From positions 11,994,809-12,058,808 of the forward strand of contig CM042086.1 in NCBI GenBank assembly GCA_023512835.1: a stretch of DNA of 64,000 bases. The letters run 5' to 3'. Position 1 is the stretch's first letter; every line of letters begins with the position of its first letter. Position numbers and translations under genes: made by a program. Below the pieces are notes generated by a model. That model did not search any database, was not told the origin of the DNA, and saw only the letters and a program-made list of their open reading frames with translations. Positions 1 through 11,016 of this stretch are shown here, one piece after another. Source of the DNA: Taxillus chinensis (taxonomy: Eukaryota; Streptophyta; Magnoliopsida; Santalales; Loranthaceae).

Positions 1-329
1 TATTCAAAGAACCAAAGTTCATTAGTAAAGTAGTATTATATATTATTAGTCCAAAGATACATAAATGGTGCTACACACAAGGAATTTGAGCGTTGTGCAT
101 GGCGGTTAAACTATGAAGTAAATAACCAAATAACTCTCTAATTAAAGGGCAACTACAGCGTAGAAAATTTCATAAATGAGGAAATTATATATTAATTTTA
201 TGGAAACAACACCCAAAAAAGGGGGGAGGGGCTTGGTTTTTCAGCAATAGCCAATAGTAATAATTAGTTAACTAATAAATGGAAATTTAAATTTTGAAAT
301 CCTAAATTGCACGTGATTTGAATTTTTAA

Positions 330-498
330 TTCAAGTAACTATACGTCATTTCCATAGAAATTAATGACTTTTTTCTTTCCATCCATATATATATGTCTTC
401 TTTCTCACTCTCTTTTTTCCAATATATGTTGGTTTTTCTTTCTTTCTCTCTCTCTCTAAAAAAGAGGTTGTGAATTCAATTATTGATATCAATTGATC
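330..498 (+). promoter_or_regulatory. Putative core promoter and 5' leader of SMP-a
   Basis: This stretch recurs upstream of all seven SMP copies. It runs from TTTCCATA(T/G)AAAT, a TATA-like core in most copies but with a G here, through a TTTCTTTCC pyrimidine tract and an ATATATGT block, to a CT microsatellite (about 445-457). It ends with the conserved leader GAATTCAATTATTGATATC followed by AATTGATCATGGG, which includes the start codon. The 12-bp palindrome ATTGATATCAAT lies just before the ATG. Transcription start is not visible from sequence; the assignment rests on conservation and position. Confidence 0.45.
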
Positions 499-1142
499 AT
501 GGGTTTTTTACACTATAATTTCAAGGTTTTATCATCGGAAATGGAAACATCCGAGTTCCCTTGGATTGCTTTAGGTGAAAGATTGATGTCCTATGCTAGA
601 AAAATTGTGTTTTTACCCTTTCTTTCCGTGTTCAGGTATTTACAATCTACTTTTTTACATCTATAATTTACGATCTTACCATCCATCTACAATTATATTC
701 ATTACCGTATAACTCTTTATTGATTAATTCATGATTTGTTTTATTAATTTACTTTTCGCAAGAGTCATCCACCTTGTCTATCATTTTTTATTTCAATTTT
801 TTTAAAAGAAATTGTCCATGTTTTGTTTGATTGATTTACTTTGCATCAGGGCTATACAGTATTCGTTTTCTCGAGGGCTCGAACTGATGCAGTTGTTTGA
901 CACAGTAAAGTCTGTGCGTATTACTTATCCCTTATCGTACTTAATTAGTATGGTTTTAAAAATATTATTAGTTTTTTGTGGTTTGTATTTTTCTTTTGTT
1001 CTCTTTTCAAATAAAGCTAACTCGTTGTTTTTTTTTTTTGAACATGCAGGGTATTTTGATGCATATTTGCTTTCCCCCCTTTATTGTGCTTGATATTCTT
1101 ATTTTAGTTTTGTACTTTTTCGCGTACTACGCCGAAGATTGA
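499..1142 (+). CDS. SMP-a, intact 3-exon small membrane protein gene (exons 499-635, 850-913, 1050-1142)
   Basis: Unrecognised family; this is one of two intact copies in the window. Exon 1 starts MGFLHYNF and ends in phase 2 at an AG|GTATTT donor. Exon 2 (64 nt) follows a TGCATCAG acceptor and ends in phase 0 before GTGCGT. Exon 3 (93 nt) follows a T-rich tract and an ATGCAG acceptor, and ends in TGA. The spliced product is 97 residues: a polar N-terminus containing SEFPWIALGERLMSY, a basic-hydrophobic stretch (RKIVFLPFL), and a C-terminal hydrophobic segment of about 25 residues ending FFAYYAED, likely one membrane span with an acidic tail. The model is supported because the independent copy at 22882 has the same exon phases and the same exon 2 length. 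No signal peptide is obvious. A GTAAGA donor 32 nt after the stop (1175) and a TTTTCAG acceptor (1326) suggest an intron in the 3' untranslated region. The function is unknown. Confidence 0.7.
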
Positions 1143-4100
1143 CTTGGCTTTCTGTGACTGTCTTTTAAAGTACGGTAAGAACAAACTTTACATCTTATTT
1201 AATTATAATTAATTTATCATAAATTTAAACTAGCAAAAAATGCATGGATGATAAAGTTATCATTGTATCCATATCATATATAAAAATCATAAAACTTCTC
1301 TGAACTCTCTTTTTCACTCTTTTCAGGTTTAGAAGACACCACGGATGTAATGTCATTGCCAGTAATGACCCCCGGGCTCTTTTTTTTTAGAGAAAATCTA
1401 CTTTTGGATTCGATCATAGCAGAATAAAAATTTGAATAATTATTACAGTCTTTGGATCTCTTATTACTTTAATTCCTGCTGTCTATTTAAGTCTTAATTT
1501 GTTGGGTTCGCACAATTAGTGATCGCAATTTATGACTAATCACACTAATTAATTCGCCCTATTTTTGATTTCCCATAAAATATATTAAAAAAACAAAATT
1601 TTCCACTCATATGATATGTTGAGCTTGATTCTTATTTTATTTTTGATTTTTGAAACAATTTTGTATCGCTTTTAATTTGGGTCAATTTAAAATCAAGTTT
1701 GATCAATTTATAATTATTTTTTTTAGTTTCTACAAAGTAAGATGACCCAAAGAGGGAAATTAATTAGAAGGCTTCCGACCATAGGAGTTGGGATTACCTA
1801 AAATACCATTATTTCAAATGAACACTCTTATTTATAATATTTTCCTAATATATCATCATTTTAATTTCCTTTTCCGAAATACCATTATTTGTCATATAAT
1901 GCTATTTGAGGTGTGATGGCCAGTGATTCCGGAAAAGTGAAAGAGTCCAACAAACTAAAATTTTCTTTTGGCGGCTAAACAAAGAAGTGGACGTGTTAGA
2001 ATAGGAATAACCTTCCAATTAGAGTTGACAATAACATCCAAAAAAAAAATCATTACAATGCCAACTCAAGGTTTTTACGTAACGAAACATGAGAATTTTT
2101 ATACCTTCTATGGAAATTAACAAAAAAAAAAGGATTTTCTAGCAATGATAAAAATTATTTAACAGATAAATGAAAAGTGACCATATTTGTTTTACTTGCT
2201 CCTTATTTTTGTTTGTCTTTTAGTATCAATTAATCATATAGTTCACGCAAAATACAAGTTTTCATCATAAAAAAAAAACATCCGAGTACTCCGTGCCAAG
2301 TCATCAAACAGCCGTAAAACATCAATATATAAAGAAGAACAGATTGAAAACCATTAAAGTTTTGCGCCGGTCTTAATATTTGAGCACATGCCTCATCTAT
2401 GTTTAAACATTAATTATTCCACCATTTCTTGTATTTGCAGCTACTCACATACAGTTTTCACAAGGATTTCTAGTAGGGAACGTCACCTATAGTAGGATTT
2501 CTAGTAAAAGGGAACAATAAGTCAAAAATTATTTTGGGTAAAGAGCTTAAGACACACAGGAATTTTATACCTTTAATGGATATCGGAATTTTCTCTAGTA
2601 ATAATATTTAATTAATTTTGAAATCCCAAATTTCATGTGATTTAAATTGTATAATAATAAATATTATTATTTATTTATTATTTTTTGTTAAGACCTAAAA
2701 AGTATAAATAAATTTTATTATTTTTTATTTTTTATACTAAAAAACAGTTATTATATTTTTAAAATAAAAACAAAAAACACTCCCATTAAACATATCCTTA
2801 TTTTTGAAATCTCACATTTCATGTGATTTAATTTTTAATTCAAGTAATTAATTGTCATTTCCATATAAATGAGTTTTTCTTTCCATTCATTCATGTCTCT
2901 TTCTTCACCCTTTCCCATCCCAATATATGTGCTACACACGCCCCCCTTTTTGCGTCTTAACTCATAATAAAATATGGAAAGACCGCTTCATTAGTTAAGT
3001 GGCAACTACAACGTAGAAATTTTAGTAAATAAGGATTTTTATACATTAATTTTATGGAAACAACACCAAAAAAGGGAGGGGCTTAGTTTTTCAGCAATAG
3101 CCAATAGTAATAATTAGTTAACTAATAAATGAAAATTTAAATTTTAAAATCCCAAATTCCATGTGATTTGAATTTTTAATTCAAGTAACTATATGTCATT
3201 TCCATAAAAATAACTAATTTTGAAATCTCAAATATCATGTGATTTAAAATTTGTATTAAATTAATTAATTATTATTTTTATAGAAATAAAACCTGTACGT
3301 GTTTCTATCTGCTTCTTATATTATAGTACATATTATGGTTTTAAAATTTTATTAATTTTTTGTGGTCAGTATTTTTCTTTTCAAATAAATTATAAAACCT
3401 CTCTCTCCCTTTTTTCACTTTGTTTTTTGTTAAGATACCGCTGATGTCATCCATCCCATCCCTGTTCTCCATATACATTTAGACGGGCCTCGTTCAATTC
3501 CCAGTTTCCAAACAAAAAAAAAAAGTTTGGAGCTTTAAGGCTACACTGTGAGTGGGCTGAGCGGGGTGTTTTATTTCTTTCCTAATAATACTCTGGAGTT
3601 GTTCTACCAAGAAGATAGTAATAATGTTTAACTAATTTTAAAATCTCAAATTTCATGTCATTTTAAATTTTGTACTAAAGTAATTAATTATCATTTTCAT
3701 AGAAATAAAACTTGTACATGTTTCAATCATAATGATCAAAACCGAATCAGATATTAACTCGATTAAGGCAATGGGATGGTCGGATCATTAGGCAACGGTC
3801 GAACCGATTATATAATTAATAATTAAAAATAAATATTAATATAAAATAAATATTTAAACTAACACATTATAAATACTTTTCTAATATAATCCTATTCATT
3901 TTTAATATGTATTTCTAACATAAATTCTCAATAAATTTTAAAATTTAGTAACATAATTTATAATAAATGAATATTATGCATATTCATATATTTATAAATA
4001 TATGAAATATTTTTAGAAAATGAATTGTTTCATTGAATATTTAAATACTAATAAATATGTTTATAAATTTTTAAAGCGATGTAACAGTTGATTTCTATAC

Positions 4101-4239
4101 AAATTTAACTGAAAGAAAGTAATTAATAAAGTAATAATTATTTATTTATCGATAAATTATTTTTTAACGGTTAAAATCACATAGAGATCACCTTACTATA
4201 AAATGTTATTTGCATATTTATTAATATATAAATATTTAA
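1143..4239. other. Gene-free interval with SMP flank fragments
   Basis: No supportable gene. The first 250 bases are the SMP-a 3' flank, including a candidate untranslated exon after the acceptor at 1326 with the recurring GATGTCATT motif. Around 2815-3210 there are one or two broken copies of the SMP upstream region (TTCAAGTAACTATATGTCAT and neighbours) with no exon 1 following. At 3720-3830 a minus-strand fragment of an interspersed repeat carries ACCGAATC/CGAACCGATT motifs also seen at 27840-28030 and 38820-38920. The rest is AT-rich and featureless. Confidence 0.5.
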
Positions 4240-4635
4240 TATAATAATTAATTTTTAAAATAAATATATATTATAATAATAAAAATCTGCCCGATACAAT
4301 ACTGCCGAAGTCACTAGCCACCTAAGTGCATGCTCTACGTCCACCCATATAAATATCCTAAAACCTCTCCCTCTCTTTCTATTATTCGGGTCTAGGCGCC
4401 GATGTCATTATTTATACCTTTACATATGTAATTCCTATTATCTAATTTTATTTTGTGTGTATAGTAACTAGTGACTATACTGCATAGGCCTGTGCTGATT
4501 TGAACAATGCAAGTCAGTGAAATATCACTTTTATTGCTTTCCTTTTCTTTAAAGTTAAAATGTTATGGGCCTATATATATATATGTATATATATATTAAT
4601 ATGTTAGATAATTCCTATTTATCTATTTAAAGTCT

Positions 4636-4842
4636 CGATGGGCGATGGTTCCCTCAACGTTGGTGTGAGAGAGAATTTATGGTGCTGACGACGAAACCTC
4701 AAAATCGGATGTTTGAATCCTGATCACTGTTGGTCTTGTCACGTCAAAGTGACATCGCCGCCCATATGCCGCTGCCCTTTACGTACTTCTTTCAGTCACG
4801 CGCCCTTCAAAATGCACTCTTCTTCTTCTTCTTCTTCTTCTT

Positions 4843-4873
<31 letters not shown>

Positions 4874-4897
4874 TTATTATTATTATTATTGTGAATA
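4636..4897 (+). repeat. SINE-like repeat with TTC/TTA tail, copy 1
   Basis: A unit of about 250 bp begins GATGGGCGATGGTTCC and ends in a long TTC (4818-4871) and TTA (4872-4890) run. An internal GTTTGAATCC resembles an RNA polymerase III B box, and the 5' GGGCGATGGTT could be an A box, but their spacing (about 70 nt) is long. Five more copies or fragments lie at 10770, 13950, 26326, 30220 and 43385. Some sit inside larger duplications, so independent transposition is not proven. Confidence 0.35.
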
Positions 4898-5269
4898 GTC
4901 ACACCCCCACCACTAACAAAGGGGGTAGTCATCATCATTACGCTGAGTACTACCGAGAGATCAAACGATTTTGGCTAACTAGCCCGTTGAACTAGAATTA
5001 TTTTTAAAATAAATTTATTTTAAACAAATTATAAACACACATAAATTTGTATCCTCCTTAAATAATTTTAAATTTATTTAATATATATATTATTTTTTAA
5101 AATAATTTTATGTTTTAAAATAATACCAACCTATAGTATGTGATTTAAGAAACCGAGTGCCATTAAAGACTGTCAATTCATAAAGCCATGCATGTATCTC
5201 TTCAGAATTGGTAAGGAAAACCCAAGTAAAATACAATAATAGAACATGTTTACTGTCCTTATGAAAGTT

Positions 5270-5600
5270 TCATATTTGCCAGACCTGCTATTTTCATGGC
5301 CCACCGGCGATGGATGGACAAATAAAGTTTAATTTCTTGAATTTGATTAAAGTTATAATATATTATTTGACGTTAGAGCTCTGAGATAGAAACTATTTCT
5401 ACCCATCATTGCAAAAAATTAATTACACAAAATTTTACGGTATTCTAAAATAATACAATTAAATAATTAAAACAGTCAAACAATAATAGTTTATAATAGT
5501 TTGATGGGTGCTAGCCGCTTGTATATTTGTTTTATCCAATGCAAATAACTTGACGATTATACCGTAGGAGTAATAGTTGGGTGCTAGCTCAGAAAATATT
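5270..5600 (+). repeat. TPKL-type 3' flank without a TPKL gene
   Basis: CATGG(C/G)...GGCGATGGATGG followed by CAAA(T/C)AAAGTTTAATTT and ATATATTATTTGACG matches the DNA downstream of TPKL-2 (36360-36450) and TPKL-7 (61165-61250). No channel coding sequence is recognisable upstream of it here. I read it as the footprint of a deleted or never-copied channel gene. Similar footprints lie near 11200, 23740, 26950, 30690 and 43780. Confidence 0.5.
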
Positions 5601-5817
5601 AAGTAAGACATAAGAAGTAATTATATGATCAATTTTAGTTTAAGAATGCGTAAAATAGTTTAATGTTTGTTATATTATATATGTTATGATATTTAATTAA
5701 TTTATATTATTTTAATTGTAAAAGGTTGCTATCCTCACAAATCAATCTACAATTATATTCATGAGCGTATACAACTTTTTAATTGATGATTTGTTTTATT
5801 GATTTACTTTTCACAAG

Positions 5818-5881
5818 AGTCATGCACTATGTCAATTACCAGTTTGCCAAACTCGTGCCAAATGTAATGTTTGAGCCTTGT
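5818..5881 (+). pseudogene. Orphan SMP exon 2
   Basis: After TTTTCACAAG there is a 64-nt open segment with the same length and phase as SMP exon 2. It reads V-M-H-Y-V-N-Y-Q-F-A-K-L-V-P and ends at a GTACAC donor-like site. The preceding 90 bases match SMP intron 1. No exon 1 or convincing exon 3 lies nearby, so this is a gene fragment. The R1 duplicate at about 27500-27540 holds a shorter, more damaged piece of the same exon. Confidence 0.55.
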
Positions 5882-6830
5882 GTACACGTCTGTGTCTCTA
5901 TCGATCATAGTACTTATTATAATTTTAAAAATATTATTACTTTTTGGTCATTACAAATATTGTTGTATACATTTTTCAGCTCCTAGTGACATGGATAAAT
6001 AAATAAAATATAAACCATAAATACACAAAAAGAAAAAAACAGCCATGCTTAACCGCTTTTAGGGGACCGGGCGGTCCGGTTCAAATACATTTGGGAGTGC
6101 ACACACATTATGCTATTACTAAAAAAGTACTCATTTTTATTGATTTCTCAATAATGTGGGGTCATGATTTCGATATACTTAAGACACAATGGGTAATAAA
6201 TTTTGGTTGTCATGGGAAAAATTCATGAGAACTTGTTCGTGTTATTTTTATTTTTGTCTTTTCAAAAATATTGGTATAGGCATTTTACTAAAATTAAGTC
6301 CCAATATCCTAAAATCAAATTACCGGAAGATAATTTTTCTTTAATTTTTATTAACTAATATATTTGATTAGTAAATTCTTCAATGTGGGACATTTCTAGC
6401 ACATCCCCTCATATAGCAACGTATATATATATAATACATAGCACTGAAAATCATGAATGAAACAAAATATTGGAAAACAAACTCACGTTTTGACACCGTG
6501 AGAAAAACATAATATACTTTGACATCAAATTTCAATCACTTACTGCATTTGATAAGCAAATAGAAAGAGAATCAATAATTCCCGTAAAAATATTATAACT
6601 CTAAGCTTGAGTAATTTGATTCTCCAATATTTCAGATTTATAAAGTATTTCTCTAAGTTTAGTGGTAACTGGTTGCATATGTATGGTTTTTGAAAAGGTT
6701 GGAGGTTCAAGTCATAGTGGCATGCGTAATTTGTTTGCACTTTCAATAAATTTGCAATCAATTTCAACTGCGTATAAGTCCTTAACTTCAATTTTGGACT
6801 TCTAATTTTAGATACTATACTTTATTGAAG

Positions 6831-8087
6831 CACACATACTTTACTAGAATATCATCTATATATAATTATAAAAGTTCATTTAATAATTTCTATGACAACA
6901 GCCAGCAAGCCTGTAAGATCATTTATTTATGATGGATTTCAGAAAATAGTCACAAAATAACAAAAATAGCCATAAAGAAATAAACAACAAAGATTTGATC
7001 TTTCAAAAAGGTTAACTTATTTGACCCGTAGCTGCTAAGGAGTACGAAAAATACAAATAATGAGCTGTTCACGCCCCAAATTCATGGCCCAAGCATTGCA
7101 ATGGAAAAACCTTACCAGCGTTTTTGCTTTCTTTTAATGGGTTACTTTTAAGCCTTTCAGAAGTTGTGACAGTGACATGAATTTTTAGGGCTAGACTAGC
7201 CATGAGTGGGTTGAGCCGAGTGTTTTTTTCTTTTTTAAACAATATGGAGTTGTTCTACGAAGAAGAGCTTAATATATGGCTCACATAAATAAAAACTTTT
7301 ATACCTTTAATGAATTCCATATTAATAATATTTAACTAATTTTGAAATTTCAAATTTTATGTGATTTTAAGTTTGTAATAAAGTAATTAATTGTTTTTTT
7401 ACAGAAATAAAACTTGTACGTGTTTGTGTGTTTCTATGTGTAACTTATTTATTACAGTATATATTATGGTTTTAAAAATATTTTTAGTTTTTTGTGTTCA
7501 GTAATTTTCTTTTGAAATAAATCCTATAATTTCTCTTTCCCTTTGTTTACTTTTTTTTTTTCAGCTTTAAAAGACACCGGTGATGTCATCCACGGTCCCA
7601 ACCCCGTTCTTCCTATATATGTTTAGATGAGCCTCGATCAGTCAGTCCGGCCTGTGGTGGAATGGATCTAAACATATTTGATTTAGACTTGTACTTTTTA
7701 GTATCATTATTTATTTATTTTTATATTTTAATTTTTTTTAAATAATATCAAATTAAAAATAAATTATTAATTATTTCATGAATATAAAGTCATTGAAAAA
7801 TCTTAACGATACACACAAATTATATTTACATATATAAAATATATTTAATATACTAATAAAAATATATTGATAATTCTTTTCATATAATTTTTAACTGTAT
7901 TATTAACATAAAATATAAAATCTAATCATTTAATTAAAATCTCATAACATAAAATATGCACTATAATTTTAGTGCTTGATAATAAAATAATATTAAAAAA
8001 ACAAGCTAGTAGGGCAATCTGCGGTCTTTACAGGCTTAGCCTGCTGAATTGGCCGATAGTCCATTTTACATCCATCTCAATGATCAA

Positions 8088-8130
<43 letters not shown>

Positions 8131-8339
8131 AAAATGCTATTTAAATTGAATTTGTTGCAAAAAAAATGAAATAATTATTATCTGTTGGAAAATTGTATCC
8201 CACATTGGAAGAAAAAGGAAAAGTCAAGAAGCTTATATGGTGAACTAGGCCTAAAAATGTTACAACGCATTTTAATTTTTAAAGTCGTGTGAGCCGATAT
8301 GGCGAGCCCAAAACGGACAATATTATGTGTGTCCATAAT
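6831..8339. other. Gene-free interval
   Basis: No gene seen. A fragment of the SMP 3' region ends with a TTTTTTTTCAG acceptor-like site and GACACCGGTGATGTCATCC at about 7560-7600, the same untranslated-exon-like block found after SMP-a and SMP-c. A TA microsatellite occupies 8092-8129. The block 8200-8330, containing AGTCAAGAAGCTTATATGG, is shared with 29030-29135. Confidence 0.45.
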
Positions 8340-8399
8340 GATTTTAAGTTCTTTGGGAAATTTCTTTGTAGATTTATGATAAAAAAAATTATTTTCAGA

Positions 8400-8875
8400 T
8401 TATGTATTTTCCCAAATGATATTTAGGGGCAGAATTAAAAATGTTCCAAATGGTATTTAGGGATGGATAAAAAATATCTCAAATAGTATTTAGGGGTGGA
8501 TAAAAAAACATCCCAAATGATATTTAGGGACGGATAAAAAAGTGTTTCAAATGATATTTAAGGACGGATATATACCGTTGCAAACATTTAGGGACGGAAA
8601 AAACTGTTGTAAATAATTTGAGACAGACTAAATCGTTTCAAAATTTATTAAATTTAATTAATTAACTAAATTAATGTTGGGGCGGTTTTAAGTCGTCCCA
8701 AAAAAAATTACGGACGGAAAGATGTGTTCCGTCCCAAAAATTTCATTTGGGACGCCATCAATTGAGACGGCTATGCAACGACTTAAAACCGTCCCAAATA
8801 TTGATTTGAGACGAAATTGTGTCTCTTTTAGGGATAATTTTTAGTCCGTCTCAAAAGCTAACTTTTTTTGTAGTT
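8400..8875 (+). mobile_element. CACTA-like transposon fragment with tandem subterminal repeats
   Basis: About seven imperfect repeats of roughly 34 bp (CAAATGATATTTAGGGACGG followed by ATAAAAA) run from 8411 to 8640. They are followed by inverted GGGACGG/CCGTCCC motifs and an end reading TTTTTTTGTAGT, the reverse complement of the ACTACAAAAA end typical of plant CACTA elements. Arrays of GGGACG(G/A) subterminal repeats are characteristic of this superfamily. No transposase coding is present and the other terminus is not recognised. The block is absent from the collinear position in the second copy (about 29.15 kb). Confidence 0.55.
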
Positions 8876-10739
8876 TATACAACGGCCAAATTTACTTATT
8901 GTTTCGTAACAAAAAAAATACTTGACTAATGAACTTTGGCTCCTACAAGTTGTAAAAATGCTTCGACTATGATGTCTTTCCTATCTTTTTGTGTATAACA
9001 CAATTTTGTGGATGCCGTGTAAATGATTTTGACAATTTGATATGTTTTTATTCTATATAAAGTCGTCAAAAACAAAGCAAATAGAATCAAAAAGAGAGCA
9101 AGTAATTTGCATATATATATTGAGTATTTGATGATTTTATTGGCAAACATTTGGTTACTTGCGAGCATTTTGCAAGTAATAACACTAGTTGAAATGCTTG
9201 TGTTGTTAGTAATATAATTATAATATATATTTAGAAAAAAAAAGATAAAAAGTTAAAAATACGTGCTAATTCAACTAGTATTTTATAAATATATACGTTT
9301 CAATATGATTATTAGGTCAAATAGTCAAATTAGAAAAACACGTACAAATGACGTGTAATGATGATGGTGTGGGAGGTGGGTTTAAATATTTGTATACAAT
9401 AATAGTAATAGTTTTAAAGTTTTATGAGTAACAAATTTTAAATATTCTATCGCTTGACCGCTGGCTAGAACTGATCCAAATTTACCCAAGTTCGAATCAG
9501 GGTCCATTTGATATAATATATTATTTTTTAAAATATTAATTTTAGTTAATTTTTTTTAAAAAAAATACAACCGTACAAGAGTCTTTACTATTTAATCTTA
9601 ACTCATCCGGTTACCATCCCTACACTTATTCAAACCATATAAGTTTTGGTTTTTCTTTTTATTTGTATTTATTTTAGCAAGTTTACACGGCGGGTTATTA
9701 TTTGGTGTGTTATAGGAAAATTAGATGGGGGTGAGCGGCTTCTGCAGGACCGGCGTCGATGGGTTCTCTGACTCTCTCTAGAATATTCGTCTTTCGTTAT
9801 TCTGCGGGTGATTTAATATTCAGGTCTCCTCTATTCACTTTTATTTTCGACACGTGTACGCCTAATCTATTATTCAGGTCTGTCTCGGCTGATGTCATTG
9901 ACACCCCACTCTCTCCCGTTTAGTTTTTTGCGTCTCAAACTCAGAATAAAATATTAAAAGGCTGCTTTATTAAATTGAATTTTTAACGTTAGCTAGTTGT
10001 CTGTAATAATAATTTAGAAAGAAAATAAAAAAGCAAAAACTGATATTTGTGGATGTCGTGTAAACGATTTTGATAATTTGATAATTTTTTAATCTATATA
10101 AAATAATAGTAATACTTTTTAAGTAATTAGCATGCATGGCTTTTATGAGGGATGTACGTAATAGTTCTAGCTTAGAATTTAATGATTTTATAAGTTTTGG
10201 TTTTTATATTTATATTTATTTATTTTATATTAATTTTATTTACGAGTGCATTTTGTTTAGGAAAATTGGATGGGTCATGATGGGTGTGGGTCTCATTTTA
10301 TTTTATATTTGTTTGTATATAATAATAATAGTAATACTTTTAAGTAATTAGCTTGGCTTTTATGAGGGACGTACGGCATACATAATAGTTCTAGCTTTTA
10401 AATACTTTTATATTTATATTTATTTATTTTATATTGATTTTATTTACGAGTGCATTTTATTTAGTGTGTTTTAGGAAAACTGGATGGGTGTGGGTCTCAT
10501 TACGCGGCTTCTGCTGACCCGGCGTGCATGGGTTTCTCTCTCCACGATGCCACAGACGGAGTGTCATGTCGTATCGTGGCTTTAATTACCTGACACTCAT
10601 TTGCCGCTTTCGTTGTTCTCCGGGTTATCATCCAGGTCTTCCCTTCCCTGTCCCTTTTTTATTTTCAACATGTGTACAGTATGCCTGGTCTAATGTCATT
10701 GACACCCCCACCCTAGCTCTCCCGTTTAAGGTTTAGGGC
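8876..10739. other. Gene-free interval with shared flanks
   Basis: 8890-9370 is shared with 29520-29990 and, more loosely, with 16280-16800 and 34010-34370. 9715-9930 and 10460-10740 are two copies of a block containing GTTATTCTGCGGGT, CGGCTGATGTCATTGACACC and AATAAAATATT. The same block directly precedes TPKL-2 at 34660-34840. It holds AATAAA-type polyadenylation signals but no open gene. Confidence 0.45.
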
Positions 10740-10769
10740 TTCAAACATAATAAAATATTAAAAGACTCG

Positions 10770-10976
10770 ATGGGCGTAACTGGTGTGAGGATATTTATGG
10801 TGCTGATATCGACGAAACGTCGTCAAATCGGATGTTTGTGTCCTCTGTTGGTCTTGTCACGTCAAAGTGACATCGCCGCCTGTATGCCCCTCAGCCTCAG
10901 CCACTGCCCTCTACGTACTTCTTTCAGTAGTCAGTAGTCATTTTTCACTCTCCCACGCGCCCTTTAAAATACACGC

Positions 10977-11016
<40 letters not shown>
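10770..11016 (+). repeat. SINE-like repeat with TTA tail, copy 2
   Basis: Matches the element at 4636 from GATGGGCG through GTCACGTCAAAGTGACATCG to CCTTTAAAATACACGC, then a pure TTA tail (10976-11015). The B-box-like site is changed to TTTGTGTCCTC here. Confidence 0.35.

Larger units (their letters stand above)
4240..6830 (+). repeat. Segmental duplication R1, copy a
   Basis: Near-identical, collinear counterpart of 25925-28995. Shared landmarks include TGCCCGATACAATACTGCCG, the TTC/TTA microsatellite element, a TPKL-type 3' flank and a shared 3' border near TTAGATACTAT. The other copy carries two insertions absent here: about 500 bp at 27537-28035 and a 116-bp fold-back element at 28495-28610. 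Its left border differs: there R1 follows directly on the SMP-c flank, whereas here it lies about 2.7 kb beyond the SMP-a flank. Confidence 0.8.

Noticed and set aside
4713..4898. Open frame ending in poly-Ser and poly-Tyr (also near 10867, 13952, 30222)
   Set aside because: The homopolymer parts are translations of TTC and TTA microsatellites. The frame is not kept between copies of the same repeat.
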